Notes under the pieces: model-generated
The model's database searches: none
What the model was told of the DNA's origin: nothing
Seen by the model: the letters and a program-made list of their open reading frames with translations, nothing else
Shown here: piece after piece, positions 1 through 6,459 of the stretch
How the letters are laid out: each line of letters opens with the position of its first letter
Numbering within the stretch: the first letter of the stretch is position 1
Program-made: the position numbers and the translations under genes
Origin: Candidatus Latescibacter anaerobius SCGC AAA252-E07
GTDB taxonomy: Bacteria; Latescibacterota; Latescibacteria; Latescibacterales; Latescibacteraceae
DNA: 13,003 bases
Reading direction: 5' to 3'
Assembly (NCBI GenBank): GCA_000403035.1
Contig: AQSL01000103.1
Span: 1-13,003 of the forward strand

Positions 1-21
1 GATTTAATCAGGGCATAAAAG

Positions 22-155
22 TCCCGTGAAAAACTATCATGCCCGGGATGTAAGCTGTCAAGGGTCAGAGCGAAGCGTTGATTTACAAGCCCTTAACAGC
101 AACACAGTCATATATTTTATAAAAGGGTGCGTGAAAAGACTTTTTCACCACGCTC
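22..155 (+). repeat. Palindromic intergenic repeat, left copy
   Basis: This stretch matches the reverse complement of 2154-2290 almost base for base, with only one- or two-base shifts. The segment 51-94 differs from its partner at two positions only. The ends are short inverted repeats: GTGAAAAA at 26-33 against TTTTTCAC at 141-148. The centre (57-97) folds as GTCAAGGG, then an imperfect TCAGAGC/GCGTTGA stem, with an eight-base one-sided bulge. A second hairpin (GTGAAAA at 131-137, TTTTCAC at 142-148) sits at the right end. The form resembles a MITE or a REP-like element. No coding sequence is visible in it. Confidence 0.85.
33..61 (-). promoter_or_regulatory. Possible leftward promoter inside the left repeat
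   Basis: On the minus strand, TTGACA (61-56) is followed after 17 bases by GATAGT (38-33). These are the same elements, at the same places in the repeat, as the stronger promoter in the right copy. It would read out of the window to the left, so its target cannot be seen. Confidence 0.35.
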
Positions 156-260
156 CTAAATTGAGCACTATTTATCAGTAAGAACATTAAATATATTGAA
201 TTACATACAGAATAAGAATGCATATCAATGTTAACCGTTCGATAAATTCACAAACAAACA

Positions 261-266
261 AGGAGG
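261..266 (+). promoter_or_regulatory. Shine-Dalgarno site fixing a TTG start
   Basis: A perfect AGGAGG lies seven bases before TTG at 274. No in-frame ATG in this position explains the symporter N-terminus better, so this site decides the start. Confidence 0.8.
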
Positions 267-273
267 AACAAAA

Positions 274-2025
274 TTGGCTGTTACCACAATCGATTGGATT
301 ATAGTTGCCGGTTATTTTATGATAATCTTCGGGATAGCCTGGTGGGTGATTACAAAAAGGAAAGATACAACTACCGATTATTTTCTGGCGGGTCGCGAAC
401 TGGGCTGGTTCATTATTGGAGCTTCGATTTTTGCTTCCAATATCGGTTCGGAACACTTGGTGGGACTGGCCGGTTCCGGCGCCACTGATGGTGTTGCAAT
501 GGCTCATTATGAGCTGCATGCCTGGTGTCTTCTGATTTTAGGCTGGGTCATGGTACCCTTCTACATGCGCTCGAAAGTTTTTACCATGCCCGAATTTCTG
601 GAGCGACGTTTTTCGCCGACGGCACGAACAATCCTTTCGGTTATTTCCCTCGTGGCCTATGTGCTCACCAAAATTGCCGTGGGTATTTTTGCCGGTGGTA
701 TTGTTTTCAGCGTTCTTTTGCCGGATATCGATTTCATGGGACTGGACAGCTTCTGGATCGGCTCTATTCTTGTAATCGTCCTTACGGGTTTATATACAAT
801 CATTGGCGGTTTGCGTGCGGTAGCCTATACTGAAGCGTTGCAGACCATTATTCTTGTGCTGGGCTCAATATTAGTGACAATTTTTGGTCTGAAAGCATTG
901 GGAGGCTGGGGCCAGTTACGTGAAATATGCGGTTCGGATATGTTTAACCTTTGGAAACCGCTGGTACCGGATGGCATGCAGTCGACCTGGGCACCGGTTC
1001 GGGAAGCAGGCCGCATGGCATGGTATTTCAACGACAATTACCCCTGGCTCGGCATGCTGTTTTGCGCACCGATTATCGGGTTGTGGTATTGGACGACCGA
1101 CCAATATATTGTTCAGCGTGTCCTTGGAGCTCCCAATGAGCGTGAGGCCCGGCGTGGTTCAATTTGTGCGGCCTTTTTTAAATTATTGCCGGTTTTCATC
1201 TTTATTATTCCCGGAATGATCTGTTTTGCCTTAGCCGAAAGCGGTCAGAACGCATTTATTCAGCAGACATTGCTTGATTCACAAGGACAACTGATGCGGG
1301 ATAATGCGCAAAGTGCATTTCCCCTTCTGGTGGCAACCGTATTGCCGGTAGGAGTGCGCGGTATTGTTGTGGCAGGCCTGTTAGCAGCTTTGATGAGTTC
1401 TCTGGCGGGTGTGTTTAATGCTTCTTCCACCTTGTTCACCATGGATTTCTATTCCAGATTTAAACCGAACTCCTCACAGCATCAACTGGTCTGGGTGGGG
1501 CGAATCGCGACCACCATCATGGTATTGATCGGTCTGTTCTGGATACCGGTCATTCGTGGAGGCAAGGGATTGTATGACTATCTGCAAGGAGTACAGGCAT
1601 ATCTGGCACCTCCGATTTTTGTTGTCTTTTTCCTTGGTGTCTTAATGAAGCGGCTCAACAGTAAAGGATGCCTGGCTGCTCTTTTAACCGGCTTTGCCAT
1701 GGGGCTGTTCCGATTAGCCATTGATACACCGGTCAAACTCTTCAGTAATTTTGCCTATCAGGAAGATACATTTTTCTGGATTGTGAATAACATCTTCTTC
1801 CAATACTATAGTTTGGTGATACTCCTTGTTTGCGTGGCGGTTATGATTGTTGTCAGCTATATGACTCAGGAACCGTCGTATGAAAAAATCAGCGGGTTAA
1901 CGTACTCGACCATGACTGATTCAGATCGTGATCAAACCCGTTCAAGCTGGAGTGCACTCGATGTTGTGACTTCCGGGGTCGTGCTTGCGCTGATTGCTGC
2001 GGCGTATTTGTATTTCACAGGATAA
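274..2025 (+). CDS. Sodium/solute symporter (SSS/SLC5 family), SGLT-like, copy 1
   Basis: Predicted inner-membrane carrier that couples Na+ entry to uptake of a sugar or related solute. The 583 residues are hydrophobic throughout, as expected for the 14-helix LeuT-fold SSS family. Family landmarks are DYFLAGR (35-41), GASIFASNIGSEH (49-61), the KVFTMPEFLERRF block, WYWTTDQ (271-277), and YLQGVQAYLAPP near 436. Residues matching the SGLT sugar site are present: N56, H61, E80, Y272/W273, K303 and Q438. H61 corresponds to His83 of human SGLT1, where Vibrio vSGLT has Gln69. The start is TTG behind AGGAGG. The gene is about 50 codons longer than its neighbour, partly through a longer loop before WYW. 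Its leucine codons favour CTG and TTG, unlike the second symporter, and it sits between two inverted repeats, so transfer or a separate history is possible. The substrate is not proven; inositol or another polyol is also possible. Confidence 0.93.
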   Translation: MAVTTIDWIIVAGYFMIIFGIAWWVITKRKDTTTDYFLAGRELGWFIIGASIFASNIGSEHLVGLAGSGATDGVAMAHYELHAWCLLILGWVMVPFYMRSKVFTMPEFLERRFSPTARTILSVISLVAYVLTKIAVGIFAGGIVFSVLLPDIDFMGLDSFWIGSILVIVLTGLYTIIGGLRAVAYTEALQTIILVLGSILVTIFGLKALGGWGQLREICGSDMFNLWKPLVPDGMQSTWAPVREAGRMAWYFNDNYPWLGMLFCAPIIGLWYWTTDQYIVQRVLGAPNEREARRGSICAAFFKLLPVFIFIIPGMICFALAESGQNAFIQQTLLDSQGQLMRDNAQSAFPLLVATVLPVGVRGIVVAGLLAALMSSLAGVFNASSTLFTMDFYSRFKPNSSQHQLVWVGRIATTIMVLIGLFWIPVIRGGKGLYDYLQGVQAYLAPPIFVVFFLGVLMKRLNSKGCLAALLTGFAMGLFRLAIDTPVKLFSNFAYQEDTFFWIVNNIFFQYYSLVILLVCVAVMIVVSYMTQEPSYEKISGLTYSTMTDSDRDQTRSSWSALDVVTSGVVLALIAAAYLYFTG

Positions 2026-2068
2026 GGTTCACAACAATCAGGCAACTGAAGCCCCGCTGCAGGATACT

Positions 2069-2106
2069 CCGGAATGTGTTCGTCGGACATACTGTCTAAG
2101 TTCCGG
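2069..2106 (+). terminator. Stem-loop after symporter 1, possible weak terminator
   Basis: CCGGAA (2069-2074) pairs with TTCCGG (2101-2106), and GACA-TAC-TGTC (2086-2096) forms a small inner hairpin. It starts 43 bases after the stop codon. Only a short TTTG follows, so intrinsic termination would be weak. It could instead be an unrelated RNA structure. Confidence 0.3.
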
Positions 2107-2153
2107 TTTGTAGTGATGTTCTTTCACCTTTCTAAAATATGATGGCGTTCTCA

Positions 2154-2290
2154 GAGGGCGGTGAAACAGGACTTTTCACGCACCCTGTATTGAAATATAA
2201 ATCGTTTGTTGTTGTCAAGGGCTTGTAAATCAACGCTTCGCGTTGACCCTTGACAGCTTAAATCCTCAACCGTATAGTTTTTCACAGGGA
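2154..2290 (-). repeat. Palindromic intergenic repeat, right copy (inverted)
   Basis: This is the reverse-orientation partner of 22-155. Its core folds better than the left copy: GTCAAGGG (2214-2221) pairs with CCCTTGAC (2247-2254), and TCAACGC (2230-2236) with GCGTTGA (2240-2246) around a TTC loop. That gives 15 pairs with one eight-base bulge. The end hairpin is GTGAAA (2161-2166) with TTTCAC (2174-2179), extended by AGGG and CCCT. The repeat ends at GGGA (2287-2290), seven bases before the next start codon, so it contributes that gene's ribosome binding site. The end hairpin could also slow transcription leaving symporter 1. Confidence 0.85.
2250..2278 (+). promoter_or_regulatory. Sigma70-type promoter for symporter 2, inside the repeat
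   Basis: TTGACA (2250-2255) and TATAGT (2273-2278) are separated by 17 bases. The expected start of transcription, near 2285, leaves a leader of about 13 bases that holds AGGGA (2286-2290) as ribosome binding site. The -35 box lies in the right arm of the repeat's stem, so extrusion of that stem could compete with polymerase binding. Confidence 0.6.
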
Positions 2291-2297
2291 TGACAAC

Positions 2298-3899
2298 ATG
2301 GTACTCTCAGTGCTTGACTGGGCCACAATCATTATTTTCTTCGGTGTTACGTTTGCAATCGGTTTATTCTTTGCACGAAAGAAGAGCACATCAAGGGATT
2401 ATTTCCTTGCCGGAAACAGGGCCGGATGGTTTGCAGTCGGGGCATCGATCTTTGCGGCAAATATTGGCAGCGAGCATTTCATTGGTCTTGCAGGGTCCGG
2501 AGCAGCAAGCGGGCTTGCAGTCGGCGCTTACGAATGGGCCGCTGTATTCTGCCTTTTTATACTCGGATGGGTGTTTCTTCCCTATTATTTGAAGAGTAAA
2601 GTGTTCACCATGCCGGAATATCTCGAACGCCGTTATAATCCCCAGTGCCGGTTGTTTCTGACTATAATATCCCTTTTCGCATATGTGTTTACAAAGATTT
2701 CCGTTACCTTATTCGCAGGAGCAATACTGCTCAAGGTTGTAATCGGCTGGCCGCCGCTTCTTTCCGCGGTTCTCCTCGTTATTGCAACAGGGATTTATAC
2801 GATTCTCGGCGGGCTTTCTGCGGTTATATACACAAATATGATCCAGGCGATAGTTCTTATCGGAGGTTCCATTATCCTCACCATTATAGGGTTGGATAAT
2901 GTCGGAGGTTTCGAAGGATTACGAGCGGCGCTTCCACCCGATTTTTTCCACATGATTAAACCCGTGCATCATATGGTATATCCATGGACAGGAACGACCA
3001 TAGGTATATTAATCCTCGGCACCTGGTACTGGTGCACAGACCAGGTGATAGTCCAGCGTGCGCTCGGTGCGAAAAACCTTACCCATTCGAGAGCAAGCAC
3101 TCTTTTTGCTTCATCGCTGAAAATACTTCCCGTTTTCATACTTGTTCTTCCCGGACTTATCGCACGTGTTCTCTGGGCTCCGGAACTCCAGGCAGATCCG
3201 GATCTGGCCTATCCTCTCATAGTAACACGGCTCATGCCTGCCGGTATGGCGGGCTTAATGATAGCTGCGCTTCTCGCAGCGCTCATGTCATCGCTCAGTG
3301 CTGTCTTCAACTCCTGCTCCACCCTCATTACCATGGACATTTACCGGAAGATACAACCCGATGCTTCCGAAACGAAACTGGTGCTTGTCGGCCGATGGGT
3401 TACTGTCGGCATTGTTGCGATATCAATTATCTGGATTCCTGTTATCCGTCTTCTCTCAAACCAGATATATCAATATTTACAGAGCATCCAGTCATATATC
3501 GGCGCCCCTATCACAGCGGTATTCCTTACAGGTATTCTATGGAAACGTGCCACAGGAAAAGCCGCAATTTATACGCTTATTACCGGTAGTGTGATAGGTG
3601 TGCTCAGGTTTATGACAGATATTCTTTCAGCCAGGGGATTTTCAAACTTCGGGCCATTAACTATTCTTACCGGATATGCATTTCTTAATTACTCCGTATT
3701 AATGTTTTTCTTCTGCGTCCTTTTAATGGTAGTACTATCGCTTTTAACTCCAAAACCGGGCATGGAGAAGATTAAAGACCTGACATTCTCGGCGAAAACC
3801 ATGTCTGCGGGTGTGAGCAGGGTATGGACCATAGTTCATATCGCAGTTACACTCCTTGTCGGTGTAACAGTGATAATCCTGTGGGTGAACTGGGCATAA
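2298..3899 (+). CDS. Sodium/solute symporter (SSS/SLC5 family), SGLT-like, copy 2
   Basis: A second SGLT-type Na+-coupled carrier of the inner membrane, 533 residues, close to the 543 of Vibrio vSGLT. It is clearly paralogous to the gene before it, sharing DYFLAG, SEHxxGLAGSGA and KVFTMPEYLERRY along the same layout. Sugar-site positions are N55, H60, E79, Y244/W245, K275 and Q395. The stretch WYWCTDQVIVQR (243-254) is the same as I recall it in animal SGLT1. ATG at 2298 is chosen because AGGGA lies seven bases upstream; another ATG at 2290 is out of frame. Leucine codons are mostly CTT and CTC, like nadD and polA further on, so this copy looks native. It has its own promoter in the preceding repeat and need not be co-transcribed with copy 1. 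Two carriers with nearly the same binding residues may differ in affinity or substrate, which cannot be read from sequence alone. Confidence 0.94.
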   Translation: MVLSVLDWATIIIFFGVTFAIGLFFARKKSTSRDYFLAGNRAGWFAVGASIFAANIGSEHFIGLAGSGAASGLAVGAYEWAAVFCLFILGWVFLPYYLKSKVFTMPEYLERRYNPQCRLFLTIISLFAYVFTKISVTLFAGAILLKVVIGWPPLLSAVLLVIATGIYTILGGLSAVIYTNMIQAIVLIGGSIILTIIGLDNVGGFEGLRAALPPDFFHMIKPVHHMVYPWTGTTIGILILGTWYWCTDQVIVQRALGAKNLTHSRASTLFASSLKILPVFILVLPGLIARVLWAPELQADPDLAYPLIVTRLMPAGMAGLMIAALLAALMSSLSAVFNSCSTLITMDIYRKIQPDASETKLVLVGRWVTVGIVAISIIWIPVIRLLSNQIYQYLQSIQSYIGAPITAVFLTGILWKRATGKAAIYTLITGSVIGVLRFMTDILSARGFSNFGPLTILTGYAFLNYSVLMFFFCVLLMVVLSLLTPKPGMEKIKDLTFSAKTMSAGVSRVWTIVHIAVTLLVGVTVIILWVNWA

Positions 3900-3924
3900 T
3901 TATTCGCACTACCGCAGTATCATG

Positions 3925-3977
3925 AGAAAAACTATTCGTCTGAATACCAGATTCAGGTATGATAACGTAGTTTTTCT
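3925..3977. other. Stem-loop element with repeat-like ends
   Basis: AGAAAAACTA (3925-3934) is perfectly complementary to TAGTTTTTCT (3968-3977). Inside is a second hairpin, CTGAAT (3940-3945) with ATTCAG (3951-3956). The outer arms resemble the end of the 135-base repeat (GTGAAAAACTAT), so this may be a shrunken relative. It could also act as a two-way terminator after symporter 2, although the T-run belongs to the stem itself. Confidence 0.5.
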
Positions 3978-4068
3978 GATAAGAGTCGGATAGTAATTAT
4001 CAGCCGTAAGCTTTGAGCTTTAAATCCGATGAAAGGGAAAAACATTCACCATCCCGTTTCGAACTTCA

Positions 4069-4097
4069 TTGACACGGGTTTCGATTAAACGTATATT
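4069..4097 (+). promoter_or_regulatory. Strong sigma70-type promoter of the envelope operon
   Basis: Perfect TTGACA (4069-4074), 17-base spacer and TATATT (4092-4097) put the transcript start near 4104, about 58 bases before the first gene. GTTTCGA occurs twice, 22 bases apart (4056-4062 and 4078-4084), on either side of the -35 box. CCCGT (4053-4057) and ACGGG (4074-4078) form an inverted repeat over it. Either could be a regulator site. Confidence 0.65.
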
Positions 4098-4161
4098 ATA
4101 AAGACTTTTTTTGATTGCAGATAATGCTCTTTTGAAATCATGTCTTTTAAAGGGATTATGA

Positions 4162-5250
4162 GTGCCAGCATTACTTTTTTTCATTATTCTTATCATGGTG
4201 AGCGGTTGCGAGACTGACAAGGAAAAAAGTATTACGGGGGATTATTTTAACAGGTCTCCCGGAAACCTTGAAAGTATCACTGTCGATCCCGATTCGATCA
4301 GTACCGCTGTTACCTATAAGGCACAAATCGGGTATGAATCGTATACGCTCGCCGGCAGGTATGAAAATATCACCGCATTTTCCGTTTTCAAATTTTTCAA
4401 GCTCAGCCAGTCAGTTATCGACAGTCTTTTTGTTGCAAAGCTGCAGGTTACTGTCAATAATATCTGGAAAACGGGAGATTTCGAGTTCGGTATATACCAC
4501 ACAACATCGGACTGGTCTGATACGACACGGCTTGATAACGATACTTTTACTGCCGGTCTCGGATCCCCGATTTCAGTAGTTTCCGATACATCGAGTTATG
4601 TGTCAACATTAACTTTTAACATACCTATTGATGAATTTTCCACCTGGAGCGACTATGGATCATTTCTGATAAAAAATACTGAGTCCGGGATGGCTATGGC
4701 CAGCCTTTCTTCGGATAATTCAAGCAGTTCACCTTTCATCGAAATTGTCACCCATAATGCCGGAAGTCTTGATACGACGAAAGTTAAAAGTGTTGAAGGC
4801 ACCTATTATATTATACATGAGGGCGTTGATATCGACAAACCTGTTCTTTCTGACGGTGGTGCTTCCGGATTTGTATTACATATAAATCTGCCCGAATTTG
4901 CCCCTTCACCTACAGCAATACATAAATGCATATTAACCATGGCACTGAAAGAAAATCTCATTCCAACCAGCTTTCTGCCGGTATATATATACCAACTTAC
5001 CGAGGGATTTACAACATTCGAGGATATCAGCACAGTTGCCGGTAATGTTATCGATCTGGTGATAACGCCAGATGTAAGTATTTATACTATTGATATATCG
5101 GATTATATCGACAGCTGGCATAATTTCGGCAAGCCCAATTACGGCCTTTTGTTCAAACCTTTGCCGATATGTACCTCACCCAATTATGCTGTCATTGAAC
5201 CTGTGGATTCACTGGTTATTACTTACACGACACTGCCGGAGGTTGATTGA
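4162..5250 (+). CDS. Surface lipoprotein with two similar beta domains (DNRLRE-like)
   Basis: 362-residue exported lipoprotein. The N-terminus is a short hydrophobic signal with lipobox VSGC, so Cys16 would be lipidated. The start is GTG, eight bases after AGGG; a TGA lies directly upstream in frame, so no longer start is possible. The signal has no Lys or Arg before its hydrophobic core, which is unusual. The mature part is rich in Ser, Thr, Asp and aromatic residues. It appears to contain two copies of one beta-sandwich unit: FSTWSDYGSFLIKN in the first half lines up with IDSWHNFGKPNYGLLFKP in the second, each followed by a run ending in a hydrophobic strand (IEIVTH, LVITYT). The W..(N)YG pattern recalls DNRLRE-type surface domains. 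It is the first gene after the promoter, and its stop is two bases from the next start. Function unknown; binding of a polymer or surface display is a guess. Confidence 0.8.
   Translation: MPALLFFIILIMVSGCETDKEKSITGDYFNRSPGNLESITVDPDSISTAVTYKAQIGYESYTLAGRYENITAFSVFKFFKLSQSVIDSLFVAKLQVTVNNIWKTGDFEFGIYHTTSDWSDTTRLDNDTFTAGLGSPISVVSDTSSYVSTLTFNIPIDEFSTWSDYGSFLIKNTESGMAMASLSSDNSSSSPFIEIVTHNAGSLDTTKVKSVEGTYYIIHEGVDIDKPVLSDGGASGFVLHINLPEFAPSPTAIHKCILTMALKENLIPTSFLPVYIYQLTEGFTTFEDISTVAGNVIDLVITPDVSIYTIDISDYIDSWHNFGKPNYGLLFKPLPICTSPNYAVIEPVDSLVITYTTLPEVD
5238..5242 (+). promoter_or_regulatory. Shine-Dalgarno site choosing ATG 5253
   Basis: GGAGG lies ten bases before ATG 5253 but only four before the in-frame TTG at 5247. 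The ATG is therefore the better start, giving a standard signal peptide directly after Met-Arg. Confidence 0.6.
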
Positions 5251-5252
5251 TT

Positions 5253-6449
5253 ATGCGTTTTTTAATAATTGCACTTATCACGGCAGCATTGTTTTCATGG
5301 GCATCGGCGGGTTCATGTGGTTCACCCTATGCCGCCAATGGTATCGGGAATACTATTGTCGATGATTACGGCCGTTCAAGGGGTATGGGCGGAACCGGTA
5401 TAGCGAACGGTGACGGGGTGAATATAAGAAGGGACAATCCTGCTCTTATTGCTGCATTTGATAAATATACCCTTTCGTACAGTATAATTTTTGATAATAT
5501 CAAAACAAATATGAAGGGGAGAGACAGCGAGATTTCCCGGAAAATTGTACCAAACACGATAAAAATTGTTCTTCCTGTTTCAAAATATTTTGTAGTAGGA
5601 TGGGGACTTTCTCCCTATTCAAAAACCGACACAAAGGTAATGATAGAAAATACGCAAAACGCTATCCGTATAGATGATAAAGTATCTTCTTCGGGTGGTT
5701 TAACTGTTTCATCGACAACCTTTGCCGGATCATATAAAGACATCATAAAATTCGGGTTTTCTTTTAATTATAATTTTGGTATGATACAGGAGGACTGGGA
5801 AAGGTCTTTCCCGTATAATGACGATTTTAAAGATTCCGTATATTATATAAAAAGGAAATACAAAGGTTATAGTCAATCCATAGGATTTCTGGCGCATATT
5901 ACCGAAAACATAACCTTCGGTGCCGGATATACTACAAAAAGCGACATGGACCTTGATACGTATGCCGTTACCGGATTCATAAACAATCCCGAAAATCATT
6001 TATCCGGGAAAACAGTTACTCTGCCCTCAAACTTGAGTTTCGGAATTTATTCCGATTTTAACGAACGGGTTCAGGCTGGTATGGACATTGCGTTCGTACA
6101 ATGGAAAAATGCCGCCAGAGAAGCGGTAGAAAAAGAAATGTATAACAATACATACCGTGCGGGTATCGGGATACGGTTTATACCTTCAACAAGAACAAGA
6201 GCATTATATATCGCCAAATTACCCCTTTCACTTGGACTCAGGGTTGGTACTCTCTATTATAAGAGTTATCCCAAAATCAACACCATATCCGAAAAGATGG
6301 TCACATTCGGTATTGAATTACCGTTTAAAGAGAATCTTGGAAGCATCGTTACATCATTTGAATATGGTACAAGAGGGGATAAAAACAAAAATGGGTGGGA
6401 TGAAAATATCATGAGCGTCGGAATCGCATTGATAGGAAGAATTAAGTAG
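5253..6449 (+). CDS. PorV/UPF0164-like outer-membrane beta-barrel protein
   Basis: 398-residue predicted outer-membrane protein. Residues 1-19 form a Sec signal peptide ending in ASA, with cleavage before Gly20. Residues 39-64 (YGRSRGMGGTGIANGDGVNI...DNPA) match the N-terminal signature shared by PorV/PorQ, UPF0164 and FadL-like barrels: a small-residue AMGGAG-type run followed by NPA. The rest alternates polar and hydrophobic residues with many aromatic and Gly-rich turns, as in amphipathic strands (for example IKFGFSFNYNFGMI and ENITFGAGYTTKS). The C-terminus ends in GRIK rather than the usual aromatic residue, so the last strand may be atypical. It lies in the same operon as a second barrel of this kind and as BamD, which helps insert such proteins. 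In Bacteroidota, PorV works with type IX secretion; no other part of that system is visible here, so transport or structural roles stay open. Confidence 0.78.
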   Translation: MRFLIIALITAALFSWASAGSCGSPYAANGIGNTIVDDYGRSRGMGGTGIANGDGVNIRRDNPALIAAFDKYTLSYSIIFDNIKTNMKGRDSEISRKIVPNTIKIVLPVSKYFVVGWGLSPYSKTDTKVMIENTQNAIRIDDKVSSSGGLTVSSTTFAGSYKDIIKFGFSFNYNFGMIQEDWERSFPYNDDFKDSVYYIKRKYKGYSQSIGFLAHITENITFGAGYTTKSDMDLDTYAVTGFINNPENHLSGKTVTLPSNLSFGIYSDFNERVQAGMDIAFVQWKNAAREAVEKEMYNNTYRAGIGIRFIPSTRTRALYIAKLPLSLGLRVGTLYYKSYPKINTISEKMVTFGIELPFKENLGSIVTSFEYGTRGDKNKNGWDENIMSVGIALIGRIK

Positions 6450-6459
6450 GTAATTGCAT

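Noticed and set aside
187..519. 110-residue minus-strand reading frame
   Set aside because: It lies mostly antisense to the well-supported symporter 1, has no family motifs and no plausible start context.
2069..2106. Riboswitch after symporter 1
   Set aside because: The stem is short, no known aptamer consensus is visible, and it lies more than 190 bases before the next gene with a promoter in between.
22..2290. Composite transposon or insertion sequence
   Set aside because: The enclosed gene is a transporter, no transposase is present, and no target-site duplication was visible beside either repeat, so only the repeats are called.
2290..2592. ATG at 2290 as a start for the second symporter
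   Set aside because: It opens a different frame that overlaps the symporter; ATG 2298 is in frame and has AGGGA at good spacing.
4158..4160. ATG at 4158 as start of the surface lipoprotein
   Set aside because: It is out of frame with the signal peptide and lipobox; GTG 4162 is in frame and preceded by a stop codon.
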